Notes: generated by a model from the letters alone, not told the origin. Numbered from the stretch's first letter, positions 1-7,269 are shown. The stretch is 15,367 nt of DNA from Bermanella sp034111105 (GCA_034111105.1 JAWUXY010000022.1:1-15367), one strand, 5' to 3'. Translations and numbers: made by a program.

Positions 1-931
1 AAATAAACAAATTACAGAAGAAGCCGCCTCGTTAGCCCGTGCTTTACGTGGTGAAAAGAAAACCCAAGGTAATTGGGGCGAGCTGGTGCTTGAAACCGTA
101 TTAGAGAAATCGGGGTTGCGCCAAGGGGAAGAGTTTACCCGTGAAAAAAGCATTAACAATGATGAGGGCACACGCTACCGCCCAGATGTGATCATCAATC
201 TGCCAGAAAACAAACATATCGTGGTGGACGCTAAAGTATCGCTAAATGCTTATACCGATTACATCAACGCCGAAAATGATGCAGCCCGTATTCGTTTTTT
301 AAAACAACATGTAGACGCTGTTCGTATACACATTAAAACCTTGGCAGATAAATCCTATGCCAAGCTGCCTGGTATCAACAGCCCAGATTTTGTATTTATG
401 TTTATGCCAATTGAGCCTGAGTTCATGGTGGCGTTTGAGCATGATGACAAACTCTTTAATGATGCATTTGAACAGCGCATTGTCGTTGTGACGCCCACGA
501 CTCTGTTAGCCAGTTTACGCACAGTATCAAGTTTGTGGAGCATTGAGCGCCAAAACAAAAGCGCTAAAGACTTAGCCGATGTAGCCTCAAAAGTGCATGA
601 CAAGTTAGTGGTGTTTGTCGAAAGTATGGAAAAAGTAGGCGCACAATTGCATACGGTGCAAGGCACTTATGATAAAGCTTGGGGCCAATTAAAAGAAGGC
701 CGTGGCAACCTTATTTTACAAGCACAAAAGTTTAAAGACTTAGGGGTACGTACTAAAAAAGAGCTACCCAAAAGTATAGTCGATACTGCCGAATTGGAAT
801 TTGAAGAACAAGCGCCTGAATATGACGAATCGAAAAATGCCAACGTACTCAAAGTAAACGCTAAAGAAACAAAGCCTAAACTAAGCGATGCTGATATACC
901 GCAAGCCGAATTTGAATTGCATGATGAATAA
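1..931 (+). CDS. rmuC: DNA recombination protein RmuC (3' part, 5' end outside window)
   Basis: The open frame enters from the left edge (first complete codon at base 2) and gives about 309 residues ending in TAA. The stretch around residues 10-30, with A-L-R-G-E-K-K-T-Q-G-N-W-G-E, is the hallmark start of the conserved RmuC domain, and a later region rich in D-A-K-V-S-L matches the nuclease-like core of the family. RmuC is known as a predicted nuclease-fold protein that limits inversions and recombination at short inverted repeats. The N-terminal membrane anchor and coiled coil usual for the family would lie left of the window. An internal GTG at 86 is not the real start, because the conserved motif begins upstream of it. 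The acidic C-terminal tail is variable in the family. It is followed 51 bases later by a WYL regulator on the same strand; co-transcription is possible but not shown. Confidence 0.93.
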   Translation, partial: NKQITEEAASLARALRGEKKTQGNWGELVLETVLEKSGLRQGEEFTREKSINNDEGTRYRPDVIINLPENKHIVVDAKVSLNAYTDYINAENDAARIRFLKQHVDAVRIHIKTLADKSYAKLPGINSPDFVFMFMPIEPEFMVAFEHDDKLFNDAFEQRIVVVTPTTLLASLRTVSSLWSIERQNKSAKDLADVASKVHDKLVVFVESMEKVGAQLHTVQGTYDKAWGQLKEGRGNLILQAQKFKDLGVRTKKELPKSIVDTAELEFEEQAPEYDESKNANVLKVNAKETKPKLSDADIPQAEFELHDE

Positions 932-982
932 TCGGTAAGCAGTATTTAGTTTAGACTACCAAAAACAATAAAGGGATATTCT

Positions 983-1831
983 ATGGTCAGCCACCTAACC
1001 GAAAAAGAAAGTAATTCTGTTATTGATCAAAAACGATTTGCGTTTTTAGAGTTACTGTTAATTTGGGAGGGGCGCATACAGCCTAAGCACCTAGCGCAGC
1101 AATTTGAGCTAGGTGAAAAGCTGGCCAAGCATGTCATTCAAAAGTACAAAAACCTCTACCCAGATAATATTCAATATCACGGTGCCAGCGAAAGCTATCA
1201 GCCAACGCCTAACATGCTAGCGCAATTTACCAATGGCACACTGCAAGATTACATGCAGTTTATGGCCAGCACCGAAACCGTATCTAATTTAGAATTACCT
1301 AATCGTAATTTACAGCCCGCATTGGTGCGCCCTGTTTTACAAGCCATACGTGAGCAGTTGAGGTTAGAAATAGCTTACGCGTCTGTTTCCAACCCAGACT
1401 TTACGGTACGAACCATTCAACCGCACCATCTTGTATTTGATGGCATGCGCTGGCACGTGCGCGGCTTCTGTGAGAAAAATCAAGATTACCGCGACTTTGT
1501 ATTGAGTCGCTTTCAACCGGATACGCCCGCTGAATTATTAGATGGCGCAGATCATTTTGATATTCAAGATGAAGTATGGAATAACGTATTAAATGTGGTG
1601 TTTATGCCCGACCCAAGGCTGGATGAAAACCGCGCTCGTATTATTGCATTAGATTATGACATGCAACTTACCAGTAATGGTTATCGTAAAACTCAACCGG
1701 TGCGTCAAGCATTACTGATGTATTGGGTGCAGCGCATGGGCTTGAGCCAGTATCATAATAACCCACAAGCACAGCAGATTATTTTAACGCCTGAATGTGA
1801 TCAGGCGTTGAAAGGGTATTTGCCAAATTAA
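983..1831 (+). CDS. WYL-domain transcriptional regulator, BrxR/CapW-type
   Basis: This 282-residue protein begins at an ATG preceded by AAAGGGA. Residues about 17-75 form a winged-helix segment opening with F-L-E-L-L-L-I-W-E-G-R-I, the pattern of BrxR/CapW regulators. Residues about 125-180 are the WYL domain, with the characteristic D-G-M-R-W-H-V-R and R-D-F-V-L-S-R segments. The C-terminal third (about 195-282) fits the WCX dimerisation region. Known family members are homodimeric DNA-binding repressors of phage-defence loci (BREX, CBASS), and the WYL pocket is thought to bind a ligand, possibly nucleotide or nucleic acid. No defence gene is visible on either side: rmuC is upstream and a convergent outer-membrane-type gene lies 6 bases downstream. 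Its target is therefore unknown and it may be a solitary regulator. A 9-bp perfect hairpin lies in its last codons. Confidence 0.85.
   Translation: MVSHLTEKESNSVIDQKRFAFLELLLIWEGRIQPKHLAQQFELGEKLAKHVIQKYKNLYPDNIQYHGASESYQPTPNMLAQFTNGTLQDYMQFMASTETVSNLELPNRNLQPALVRPVLQAIREQLRLEIAYASVSNPDFTVRTIQPHHLVFDGMRWHVRGFCEKNQDYRDFVLSRFQPDTPAELLDGADHFDIQDEVWNNVLNVVFMPDPRLDENRARIIALDYDMQLTSNGYRKTQPVRQALLMYWVQRMGLSQYHNNPQAQQIILTPECDQALKGYLPN
1786..1809. repeat. Perfect 9-bp inverted repeat in the 3' end of the WYL gene
   Basis: AACGCCTGA at 1786-1794 pairs perfectly with TCAGGCGTT at 1801-1809 across a 6-base loop. It is inside the coding region, 22 bases before the stop. Neither strand has a T-run after the stem, so it is not a standard intrinsic terminator. 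It could still slow polymerase or protect 3' ends between the two convergent genes. Confidence 0.6.
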
Positions 1832-1837
1832 ATGATT

Positions 1838-2464
1838 TTAGAATCTATATTTAAACGCTGCATTTATTTCATTTGTTGCTTGGTCAGCGATATCTTGATG
1901 TACTCGATAATCAAATATAAAAGAAATTTTATTGTAAACTTTAATATCTAAGCCAGCTCCATACATTAATCCTTTTGATGATTCTGATATTGAAAACTTC
2001 TCATTTGCTACTGTTATATCATTTTTTGTTTCGACATAACTATGTTTGATGTCAGCAGATATATGAGAAAGCCCCGCTAATAAGTATGGCCGAACGGTAT
2101 CTTTAATTCTGAATGTATACTGTGAGTATATGCTTAAATAATTGGTGGGATTTACTTGTACTTCAAATTCAGAGCTGCTCTCTTCTGATATGAAATCACC
2201 TTCAGCAGTGACGTCAAAAATTATGCTTCCTGAATTGTTTATTACCGTCTCGCTGCTACTAAATGACGCATATTCAATAGAGTAAGAAATGGATGATGTT
2301 TGGTAATATGAGGCATTTACATAAATGGCATCTAGTGCTGTTTCGACTACTATTAACTCTCGATTATTAGCCTCATAACCATGCATATCTATTTGAAGGT
2401 TTTTCATACCAACGGATATAGATAATGGTGATTCCTCTGCTAGGGAAGGAAATGATAGCGCCAA
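1838..2464 (-). CDS. Small outer-membrane beta-barrel-like protein; N-terminus disrupted, possible pseudogene
   Basis: The open frame gives 208 residues, counted from a TTG codon. The body alternates polar and hydrophobic residues in about eight segments, contains a Y-L-L-A-G-L-S segment (about 128-135) and ends F-K-Y-R-F. An aromatic C-terminal residue is typical of barrels assembled by the BAM complex, resembling OmpA/OMP_b-brl-type folds. The start is odd. Reading upstream in frame gives a perfect signal-peptide core (L-L-L-P-I-I-S-L-A-L-S-F-P-S-L-A, then E-E-S), but a TAA at 2488-2486 lies immediately before it. Before that stop are AAT and a TTG at 2494-2492, with GGAC about 8 bases upstream. 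The natural gene was probably TTG-AAT-AAA..., so one base change created a stop at codon 3. Otherwise an unusual ATT or TTG start gives a short signal peptide. No specific function is recognised. Confidence 0.6.
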   Translation of the reverse strand: MALSFPSLAEESPLSISVGMKNLQIDMHGYEANNRELIVVETALDAIYVNASYYQTSSISYSIEYASFSSSETVINNSGSIIFDVTAEGDFISEESSSEFEVQVNPTNYLSIYSQYTFRIKDTVRPYLLAGLSHISADIKHSYVETKNDITVANEKFSISESSKGLMYGAGLDIKVYNKISFIFDYRVHQDIADQATNEINAAFKYRF

Positions 2465-2511
2465 CGAAATGATTGGTAGTAATAATTAATTCAATTTATT
2501 GTCCAAAGAGA

Positions 2512-2534
2512 AAATTCGTTTTTTAATCGAATTT
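2512..2534 (-). terminator. Weak hairpin between rof and the barrel gene
   Basis: AAATTCG at 2512-2518 pairs with CGAATTT at 2528-2534 around a 9-base loop. Transcripts reading leftwards out of rof would form it, but it is AT-rich and has only a short T-run after it. It is a weak candidate terminator for the molybdenum operon, or part of the barrel gene leader. Confidence 0.2.
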
Positions 2535-2559
2535 AATGGTTTTAAATATTTTGGCGTGA

Positions 2560-2565
2560 ATTATA
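2560..2565 (-). promoter_or_regulatory. Possible -10 box for the barrel gene
   Basis: The minus strand reads TATAAT at 2565-2560, about 65 bases before the presumed TTG start at 2494. No good -35 box was found at 16-18 bases upstream, so this is only a candidate. Confidence 0.25.
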
Positions 2566-2600
2566 TCGGAGTAACCTGATGAGATATATGGTAAATATGT

Positions 2601-2873
2601 TCAATCAATTTTTAGAATGATTACTCCAAAATGGGAGTTCTCTTTTATAGCCCGAATTTTATGAATGGTTACCAGCTCAACCGCAATAATCTCTTTATTC
2701 GCCAAGATTAATTCTAAAATCTCTTTTCTCGTTCCCCCCTTTTTGATGACCTTTACATTATGGGCTATGCCTTGAAGCTTGCGACCGTTTTTTAAGGTCA
2801 GCAGTATTTCATAATGATGCATACAAGCGATTTCAAAATAATCATATTGAGCACAAGAGATGATGTTTTTCAT
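2601..2873 (-). CDS. rof: Rof-like Rho-binding antiterminator
   Basis: This 90-residue protein has the Rof (YaeO) family pattern: an N-terminal I-S-C-A-Q-Y-D-Y-F-E-I-A-C-M-H-H block (residues 5-20), then an Sm-like strand series with L-T-L-K-N-G (25-30) and L-Q-G-I-A (33-37), and late strands around V-E-L-V-T-I-H-K-I (65-73). E. coli Rof binds the Rho hexamer near its primary RNA site and lowers Rho-dependent termination. The length fits the family (about 85 residues). The ATG at 2873 has GGGAAG about 7 bases upstream. It follows modC by 29 bases on the same strand, so it is probably the last gene of the molybdenum operon or is read through from it. Rof genes are not usually noted for this position, and a role tied to molybdate would be inference. 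Confidence 0.75.
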   Translation of the reverse strand: MKNIISCAQYDYFEIACMHHYEILLTLKNGRKLQGIAHNVKVIKKGGTRKEILELILANKEIIAVELVTIHKIRAIKENSHFGVIILKID

Positions 2874-2902
2874 GTGATCTTCCCAGTTATTAAGGCACTG
2901 TA

Positions 2903-4030
2903 TTATTCACTTTGCTGTAAGGCAACGCCTTTTATTTGCGCATAAAGCGTTTGCCACATTGTTATGTTTAAGCGTTCAAATGAATACGCTGATATTTCAC
3001 TTAGTAGATATTGTTCATCCATTTTTAATTGAATAAGGTACTGCCCGTTTTGTGTTTGCTCAATACGTGACACTTTACCGTGTAGAATATTCACAATGCT
3101 GCTGTCTTGTGCCGCGCTTAACGTCAGGCTGATATCGCTGGCGGCAATGCATAGGCGCAATGGATTTTCTGTTTTGGTGTGGCCTTTAATGTGATTGACA
3201 GTATTATTCATGGCATTTATGGGCAAACGCATAACTTGCTCGCCGATTTTGCAATGCATTAGGCCGTCGCTATGAATGTGTTGAGAGTCAGTCACTAAAA
3301 TGCTGCTTTTACCTAAACCATAAAAAGGATGCTGTTCATCTTGAAGTACATCAATCAATGGTCGAGGGCGGTTAACAATGGTTTTTCCGTTTTCTTTTTC
3401 GAGCATGATGATGTGATTAGCTAATGTGAGTACTTCGTTCACATCATGGGTGACATACAAAACCGGTAACTGCCATTCATGATTTAAGCGCTTTATATAG
3501 CTCATGACGTCTTGTTTACTTTGCCAATCGAGTGAGGCTAAGGGTTCGTCTAAAATTAGTAACTTAGGTTTACTTAATATGGCTCGGGCAAGGGCCACAC
3601 GTTGTGCTTGGCCACCACTTAGTTGCTGTACTGTGTGGCTGAGTAAATCATTGAGTTTTAGCGCATCAATACAATGTTGCCAATCTTGTTCGTTCGCGTG
3701 TGAACGTTCAAATGCAAAGCATAAGTTTTGTTCTACATTCAAATGCGTAAATAATTGGTTATCTTGAAATACCATGGCAACATGTCGCTTATGACAAGGA
3801 ATCGACTTTTGTTGGTAACTATCAAGCCAGAGTTCATTTTGGTGTGCGTTATGCCATGATATAACGCCTTGAGGGTTTTCTAACCCGCAAATGCTGCGCA
3901 ATAAATGCGTTTTACCTATGCCGCTTTTGCCAAAAATCACATGAGTACTGGGTTGTTGCCAATCAATACTGATGTTTGCTTTTAAGGCAAAGTCACCTTT
4001 ACATAAATGTATATCTAAATCTAGATTCAT
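2903..4030 (-). CDS. modC: Molybdate ABC transporter ATP-binding protein ModC
   Basis: This 375-residue protein powers molybdate import at the inner membrane with ModB. All ABC motifs are present: Walker A G-K-S-G-I-G-K-T (34-41), Q-loop Gln 89, signature L-S-G-G-Q (137-141), Walker B L-L-I-L-D-E-P (157-163) and the switch His 195 in T-H-D. The C-terminal part (about 290-372) fits the TOBE/Mop oxyanion-binding domain typical of ModC, with V-S-R-I-E (320-324) and Q-I-K-G-V-A-L (365-371). In the family this domain binds molybdate and can restrain transport when molybdenum is plentiful. Its ATG overlaps the modB stop by 4 bases (translational coupling). The length is slightly above that of E. 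coli ModC (352). The tail divergence is ordinary. Confidence 0.96.
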   Translation of the reverse strand: MNLDLDIHLCKGDFALKANISIDWQQPSTHVIFGKSGIGKTHLLRSICGLENPQGVISWHNAHQNELWLDSYQQKSIPCHKRHVAMVFQDNQLFTHLNVEQNLCFAFERSHANEQDWQHCIDALKLNDLLSHTVQQLSGGQAQRVALARAILSKPKLLILDEPLASLDWQSKQDVMSYIKRLNHEWQLPVLYVTHDVNEVLTLANHIIMLEKENGKTIVNRPRPLIDVLQDEQHPFYGLGKSSILVTDSQHIHSDGLMHCKIGEQVMRLPINAMNNTVNHIKGHTKTENPLRLCIAASDISLTLSAAQDSSIVNILHGKVSRIEQTQNGQYLIQLKMDEQYLLSEISAYSFERLNITMWQTLYAQIKGVALQQSE

Positions 4031-4692
4031 AACATGCCGACCTTATTTGCATTTTTACGCGTAGCATAAATTGCAGTGAGCATGATAAACGAAATACCTA
4101 ATAAAATAGCCGACATAATATGTGCATCGTTGTATTGCAGGGCTTCGACGTGTTCAAAAATCTTAATAGAAATAACCTGCGTTTCGCCTGGAATATTGCC
4201 ACCAATCATAAGGACTACCCCAAACTCACCTAATGTGTGGGCAAAGCCTAGAGTTGCAGCGCTGATGTAAGCGGGTTTTGCTAGCGGAAAAATAATGGTG
4301 CGCCATGCATCTTTAAACGATGCATTCAATGTGTAGGCCACTTCTAATGGTTTTTTGCCAACTAAACTAAATCCATTTTGTAAGGGTTGTACCACAAACG
4401 GTAAACTATAAATAACCGAGCCAATCAATAAACCGGTAAAACTAAACGCTAAGGTACGGTCCCCAAATAATTGGGCAATGAGCCCGCCTGGGCCTTGTGG
4501 GCCTAACGCAATTAATAAATAAAAGCCTAATACAGTGGGTGGTAATACTAATGGTAGGGCAATAAGGGCTTCTATTAAAAACTTGCCTTTAAATTGGCTG
4601 TGAGCCAAAAACCAAGCAAGGGGCGTAGCAATAATGATTAAAATGGCTGTGCTAAAAAAAGCCAGTTTTAAGGTGAGCAGTAACGCTTCCAT
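4027..4692 (-). CDS. modB: Molybdate ABC transporter permease ModB
   Basis: This is a 221-residue inner-membrane protein with about five hydrophobic segments (roughly 5-30, 40-62, 83-105, 140-165, 192-211). The family region A-L-P-L-V-L-P-P-T-V-L-G-F-Y-L-L (45-60) is clear. The cytoplasmic EAA loop that docks on ModC runs from about 117 to 140 (E-V-A-Y-T-L ... P-L-A-K-P-A), followed by the conserved H-T-L-G-E-F-G (152-158). It forms the channel for molybdate delivered by ModA. It lies 8 bases after modA and overlaps modC by 4 bases. The length matches E. coli ModB (229). Confidence 0.96.
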   Translation of the reverse strand: MEALLLTLKLAFFSTAILIIIATPLAWFLAHSQFKGKFLIEALIALPLVLPPTVLGFYLLIALGPQGPGGLIAQLFGDRTLAFSFTGLLIGSVIYSLPFVVQPLQNGFSLVGKKPLEVAYTLNASFKDAWRTIIFPLAKPAYISAATLGFAHTLGEFGVVLMIGGNIPGETQVISIKIFEHVEALQYNDAHIMSAILLGISFIMLTAIYATRKNANKVGML

Positions 4693-4700
4693 GGGGCTTC

Positions 4701-5462
4701 CTATTTATTAGGTAAGTGATAGCCGTTTTTTTTAATAATTATTCGCGCGGCATCACTTTGTAAAAACGTCATAAAAGCCAAGGTTGCTGGTTTATTGTTT
4801 AAGCGCAAGGCTGTTTGATTGATGTCGTCATGGCATTGTGTATCAATATAGCGAATGCGAGTTTGATCTTTATTTAACACTTGTGAAAGGGCAACAAAAC
4901 CGCCATCGACGCTTTGGCTATCAATGAATTGAAATGCTTGCGCGACATTTTGGCCAATGATTATTTTGTCTAGCCATGTTTTCTGTTTTAAACAAATAAG
5001 GGTTTGTTTTGCAGCTAAACCATAGGGGGCCAGTTTTGGGTTAGCAATGCTTAAACGAGCGTAACGGTTGTCGTTGAGGATATCATCTAATGTTTGTGAA
5101 GGTGGCAATGTTAAGTTGCTATAAAACACAAGACGACCTTTCGCATAAACAGCCAAAGCATCTAACGTCAATTTACGTTGTTCGTATATCTGTTGCCACA
5201 GTCGCTGTGGGTGCGCGGTATTGGCGGCTAATAACATATCAAATGGTGCGTGCTGTGAGATTTGTTGAACAAGCTGACCGGTGCTGGCGCTGATAATATT
5301 AATCTTATGTTGCGTATTTTTCTCAAAACTACGTTTAAGTTTTTCTAGTGTTTGTTTGAAATTGGCGGCGACGGCAACATTGATGTTATCACTGTGGCTA
5401 AAAGGAGAGAGCAGCAGTAAAGCAAGTGCAATTGAAAAACGTGTTGGGCGCTTACTGGTCAT
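4701..5462 (-). CDS. modA: Periplasmic molybdate-binding protein ModA
   Basis: This is the substrate-binding protein of the molybdate importer. I chose the ATG at 5462 (253 residues) because GGGATG sits just before it and a normal signal peptide follows: M-T-S-K-R-P-T-R-F, then a leucine-rich core, with probable cleavage near residue 24. Upstream ATGs in the frame lie deep inside moaE and would add a non-signal tail. Oxyanion-site motifs visible are V-A-V-A-A-N-F (29-35), S-A-S-T-G-Q-L (58-64) and A-N-P-K-L-A-P-Y-G (140-148). The V-A-V-A-A-N-F form, instead of the E. coli F-A-A-S-S, puts it in the ModA subgroup like Azotobacter ModA2, where Asn and Tyr take part in binding; tungstate could also be bound. 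The start overlaps the end of moaE by 11 bases, so molybdate import and pterin synthesis are translated from one message. Confidence 0.94.
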   Translation of the reverse strand: MTSKRPTRFSIALALLLLSPFSHSDNINVAVAANFKQTLEKLKRSFEKNTQHKINIISASTGQLVQQISQHAPFDMLLAANTAHPQRLWQQIYEQRKLTLDALAVYAKGRLVFYSNLTLPPSQTLDDILNDNRYARLSIANPKLAPYGLAAKQTLICLKQKTWLDKIIIGQNVAQAFQFIDSQSVDGGFVALSQVLNKDQTRIRYIDTQCHDDINQTALRLNNKPATLAFMTFLQSDAARIIIKKNGYHLPNK

Positions 5463-5925
5463 GTTCATCCCATTTTTGTAATGCATAAGTGTCTTTATCC
5501 AGTGCAGCAACCCATGTGTCGCCTTGTGGCGTTGTTTCTTTTTTCCAAAATGGTGCGCGGTTTTTAAGATAATCCATTATAAAGTGGCAAGCTTCAAATG
5601 CAGCTTCACGGTGATGACTGCTCACCGCGACGAATACAATTTGATCGCTAATATGCAATTGGCCAACCCTGTGTATTAATCGCACACGTGATAAAGGCCA
5701 GCGAGTGCAGGCTTGGTCGACAATTTCAGCAAGGGATTTTTCAGTCATGGCAGGGTAGTGTTCTAAAAACAATCCTTTCACATCCTGACCTTGGTTCATG
5801 TCTCGTACTAGGCCGCTAAAAAACACAATTGCACCGTCTTGAGTGTTGTTTTGGCGCAGGGCCGCATATTCTTTTGCGACGTCAAAATCTTGAGTTTGCA
5901 CATTAATGTTAATGAGTGCTGTCAT
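5452..5925 (-). CDS. moaE: Molybdopterin synthase large (catalytic) subunit MoaE
   Basis: With MoaD it converts cyclic pyranopterin monophosphate to molybdopterin by adding two dithiolene sulfurs, in the cytoplasm. The 157-residue protein matches E. coli MoaE (150) along its length. Key positions are visible: F-S-G-L-V-R-D with Arg 41, the S-S-H-H-R-E block with His 105 and Arg 106, and the C-terminal I-M-D-Y-L-K ... A-P-F-W-K-K-E segment with Lys 121 and Lys 128, which correspond to the E. coli catalytic lysines. It begins 2 bases after the moaD stop and overlaps modA by 11 bases. No key residue is missing. Confidence 0.97.
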   Translation of the reverse strand: MTALININVQTQDFDVAKEYAALRQNNTQDGAIVFFSGLVRDMNQGQDVKGLFLEHYPAMTEKSLAEIVDQACTRWPLSRVRLIHRVGQLHISDQIVFVAVSSHHREAAFEACHFIMDYLKNRAPFWKKETTPQGDTWVAALDKDTYALQKWDEHDQ

Positions 5926-5927
5926 GC

Positions 5928-6176
5928 TTAACCGCCTGTGACCGGTGGAAAAAAAGCCACTTCATCGCCGTCTTGTATCATGGACTGATTATCCACTATG
6001 GTTTGATTAACCGCGCATAAAACAGTGGCAAGGTTTAAATGTGTTTGCCAATTTGGGTTGTGTTGCACTAACGCGTTTTTTATGGCGCTCACAGTGCAAG
6101 GCGTGTCGATGTTTAATTCGACACCTTGGCTGTTAAGTGTCTCACGCAGTTGAGCAAAGAATAATACGTTAATCAT
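5928..6176 (-). CDS. moaD: Molybdopterin synthase sulfur-carrier subunit MoaD
   Basis: This is an 82-residue ubiquitin-fold sulfur carrier. It starts M-I-N-V-L-F-F-A-Q-L-R-E and ends in V-A-F-F-P-P-V-T-G-G. The terminal Gly-Gly is adenylated by MoeB (not in the window) and then carries the thiocarboxylate that enters the MoaE active site. The ATG overlaps the moaC stop by 4 bases, and the stop is 2 bases from moaE, so MoaC, MoaD and MoaE are very likely translated together. Confidence 0.96.
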   Translation of the reverse strand: MINVLFFAQLRETLNSQGVELNIDTPCTVSAIKNALVQHNPNWQTHLNLATVLCAVNQTIVDNQSMIQDGDEVAFFPPVTGG

Positions 6177-6664
6177 GCATCGCTACCTTGAGGTGTGGCA
6201 ATAAAATGTCCAGATTTACCACCTTGCTTTTCTAAAACGCGCACGCCGGTTATGGTCATTGCTTTATCAACGGCCTTGCACATATCAAATAATGTCAGCG
6301 CAGCAACCGATGCACCAGTGAGGGCTTCCATTTCGACACCAGTTTGTCCGGCGAGTTTGCAAAGAGTTTCAATGCGTACTCGGTTTTTTTCTGTTTGTAC
6401 TTCAAAACTGACTTCAACCTTGCTTAACATGAGCGGATGACAAAGTGGAATAAGCTGACTAGTTTGCTTGGCGGCTTGAATACCGGCAATGCGAGCGACT
6501 GCAAATACGTCACCCTTGTGGTGCTCGCCTTTTACGATCATATCAAGTGTGCTTGGCATCATTTCGATAAAGGCTTCAGCGCGGGCAATACGGGCAGTGA
6601 CCGTTTTTTCGCTCACATCCACCATGTTCGCTTCGCCATTTTGATTGATATGGGTGAAGGTCAT
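6173..6664 (-). CDS. moaC: Cyclic pyranopterin monophosphate synthase MoaC
   Basis: MoaC closes the cPMP ring from the 3',8-cyclo-dihydro-GTP product of MoaA. I place the start at the ATG at 6664 (163 residues), not the more distal in-frame ATGs inside moaB. There T-H-I-N-Q-N-G-E-A-N-M-V-D-V-S aligns with the E. coli N-terminus, and GAGG lies 5 bases upstream. Conserved residues are H-H-K-G-D (Lys 50), L-C-H-P-L (His 76), E-M-E-A-L-T-G-A-S, D-M-C-K (Asp 127, Lys 130) and the final G-G-K-S-G-H-F. These match the E. coli active-site Lys51, His77, Asp128 and Lys131. The gene begins one base after the moaB stop. moaA, its partner, is not in the window. Confidence 0.96.
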   Translation of the reverse strand: MTFTHINQNGEANMVDVSEKTVTARIARAEAFIEMMPSTLDMIVKGEHHKGDVFAVARIAGIQAAKQTSQLIPLCHPLMLSKVEVSFEVQTEKNRVRIETLCKLAGQTGVEMEALTGASVAALTLFDMCKAVDKAMTITGVRVLEKQGGKSGHFIATPQGSDA

Positions 6665-6665
6665 A

Positions 6666-7211
6666 TTAGCCTCGACTGTCGCAGTGGGTTTCATGGGTGT
6701 TTTTAAGTTGTAAAACAAAATTGCAAGGCTTGTGCGTACTGTTTAATTGGGTTTCGATAATGTTGTCCCATGCGGTGACGCAAGCATTACCAGAGCCGGG
6801 CATGCAAAAAATAATGGTGGCGTTAGCAAGTCCGGCAATGGCACGACTTTGAATGGTGCTGGTGCCAATTTGACTATGGCTTAAATGGCGAAATAACTCA
6901 CCAAAGCCATCAACGGTTTTATCAAATAATGGGGTGACGGCTTCAGGTGTGCTGTCGCGGCCAGTAAATCCGGTGCCACCTGTGATCAGCACGCCTTGAA
7001 TGTTGTCACTGGCGATCCACTGAGAAAGCGTTGCGCGAATTTTGTATATATCGTCTATCACAATGGCTTTATCAGCAAGCAGGTGGCCAGCTTGTTGTAA
7101 GCGTTCGACTAATAACTGCCCACTGGAGTCGGTGGCTTCCGTGCGGCTGTCAGAGACTGTCAATACCGCGAGTTGCAAGGGTATAAATTCGGAGCTAAAG
7201 GTTTTTGCCAT
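6666..7211 (-). CDS. moaB: Molybdopterin biosynthesis protein MoaB (MogA/MoaB family)
   Basis: This MoaB-like protein of 181 residues is closely similar to E. coli MoaB over its full length: S-S-E-F-I-P-L-Q-L-A-V-L-T-V-S-D at the start, L-I-T-G-G-T-G-F-T-G-R-D at 75-86 (the molybdopterin-binding loop), G-T-S-T-I-Q-S-R-A near 117-124 and F-C-M-P-G-S-G-N-A-C near 135-144. Family members adenylylate molybdopterin before metal insertion. E. coli MoaB itself is considered inactive, so whether this one is catalytic is open; it keeps the T-G-G-T-G loop and the Asp after it. I chose the ATG at 7211; a TTG at 7217 adds only two residues. It is the first gene of the moaBCDE-modABC block and is preceded by the divergent spacer. 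Confidence 0.92.
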   Translation of the reverse strand: MAKTFSSEFIPLQLAVLTVSDSRTEATDSSGQLLVERLQQAGHLLADKAIVIDDIYKIRATLSQWIASDNIQGVLITGGTGFTGRDSTPEAVTPLFDKTVDGFGELFRHLSHSQIGTSTIQSRAIAGLANATIIFCMPGSGNACVTAWDNIIETQLNSTHKPCNFVLQLKNTHETHCDSRG

Positions 7212-7242
7212 GATCAATATTGCTTATGTTTGATTAAGTTTC

Positions 7243-7269
7243 ATCATACCTTATGCAATGGTTACTCAA
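7243..7269 (-). promoter_or_regulatory. Candidate promoter of the moaB-modC operon
   Basis: On the minus strand, TTGAGT (7269-7264) and TATGAT (7248-7243) are separated by 15 bases, about 30 bases before the moaB ATG. The boxes are good but the spacer is shorter than the usual 16-18. No ModE-type palindrome or full FNR box was recognised next to it. Confidence 0.3.

Noticed and set aside
86..88. GTG as start of the rmuC frame
   Set aside because: Conserved RmuC residues lie upstream of it in the same frame, so the gene enters from outside the window.
983..2464. Defence island near the WYL regulator
   Set aside because: No restriction, cyclase, toxin or nuclease gene of a known defence system is present in the neighbouring frames.
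3504..3767. 87-aa frame opposite modC
   Set aside because: It is antisense to the ABC signature and Walker B region, a common shadow of a conserved gene.
7225..7250. Half FNR-like box (TTGAT) before moaB
   Set aside because: The second half (ATCAA) is not present at the right spacing, so no FNR control is claimed.
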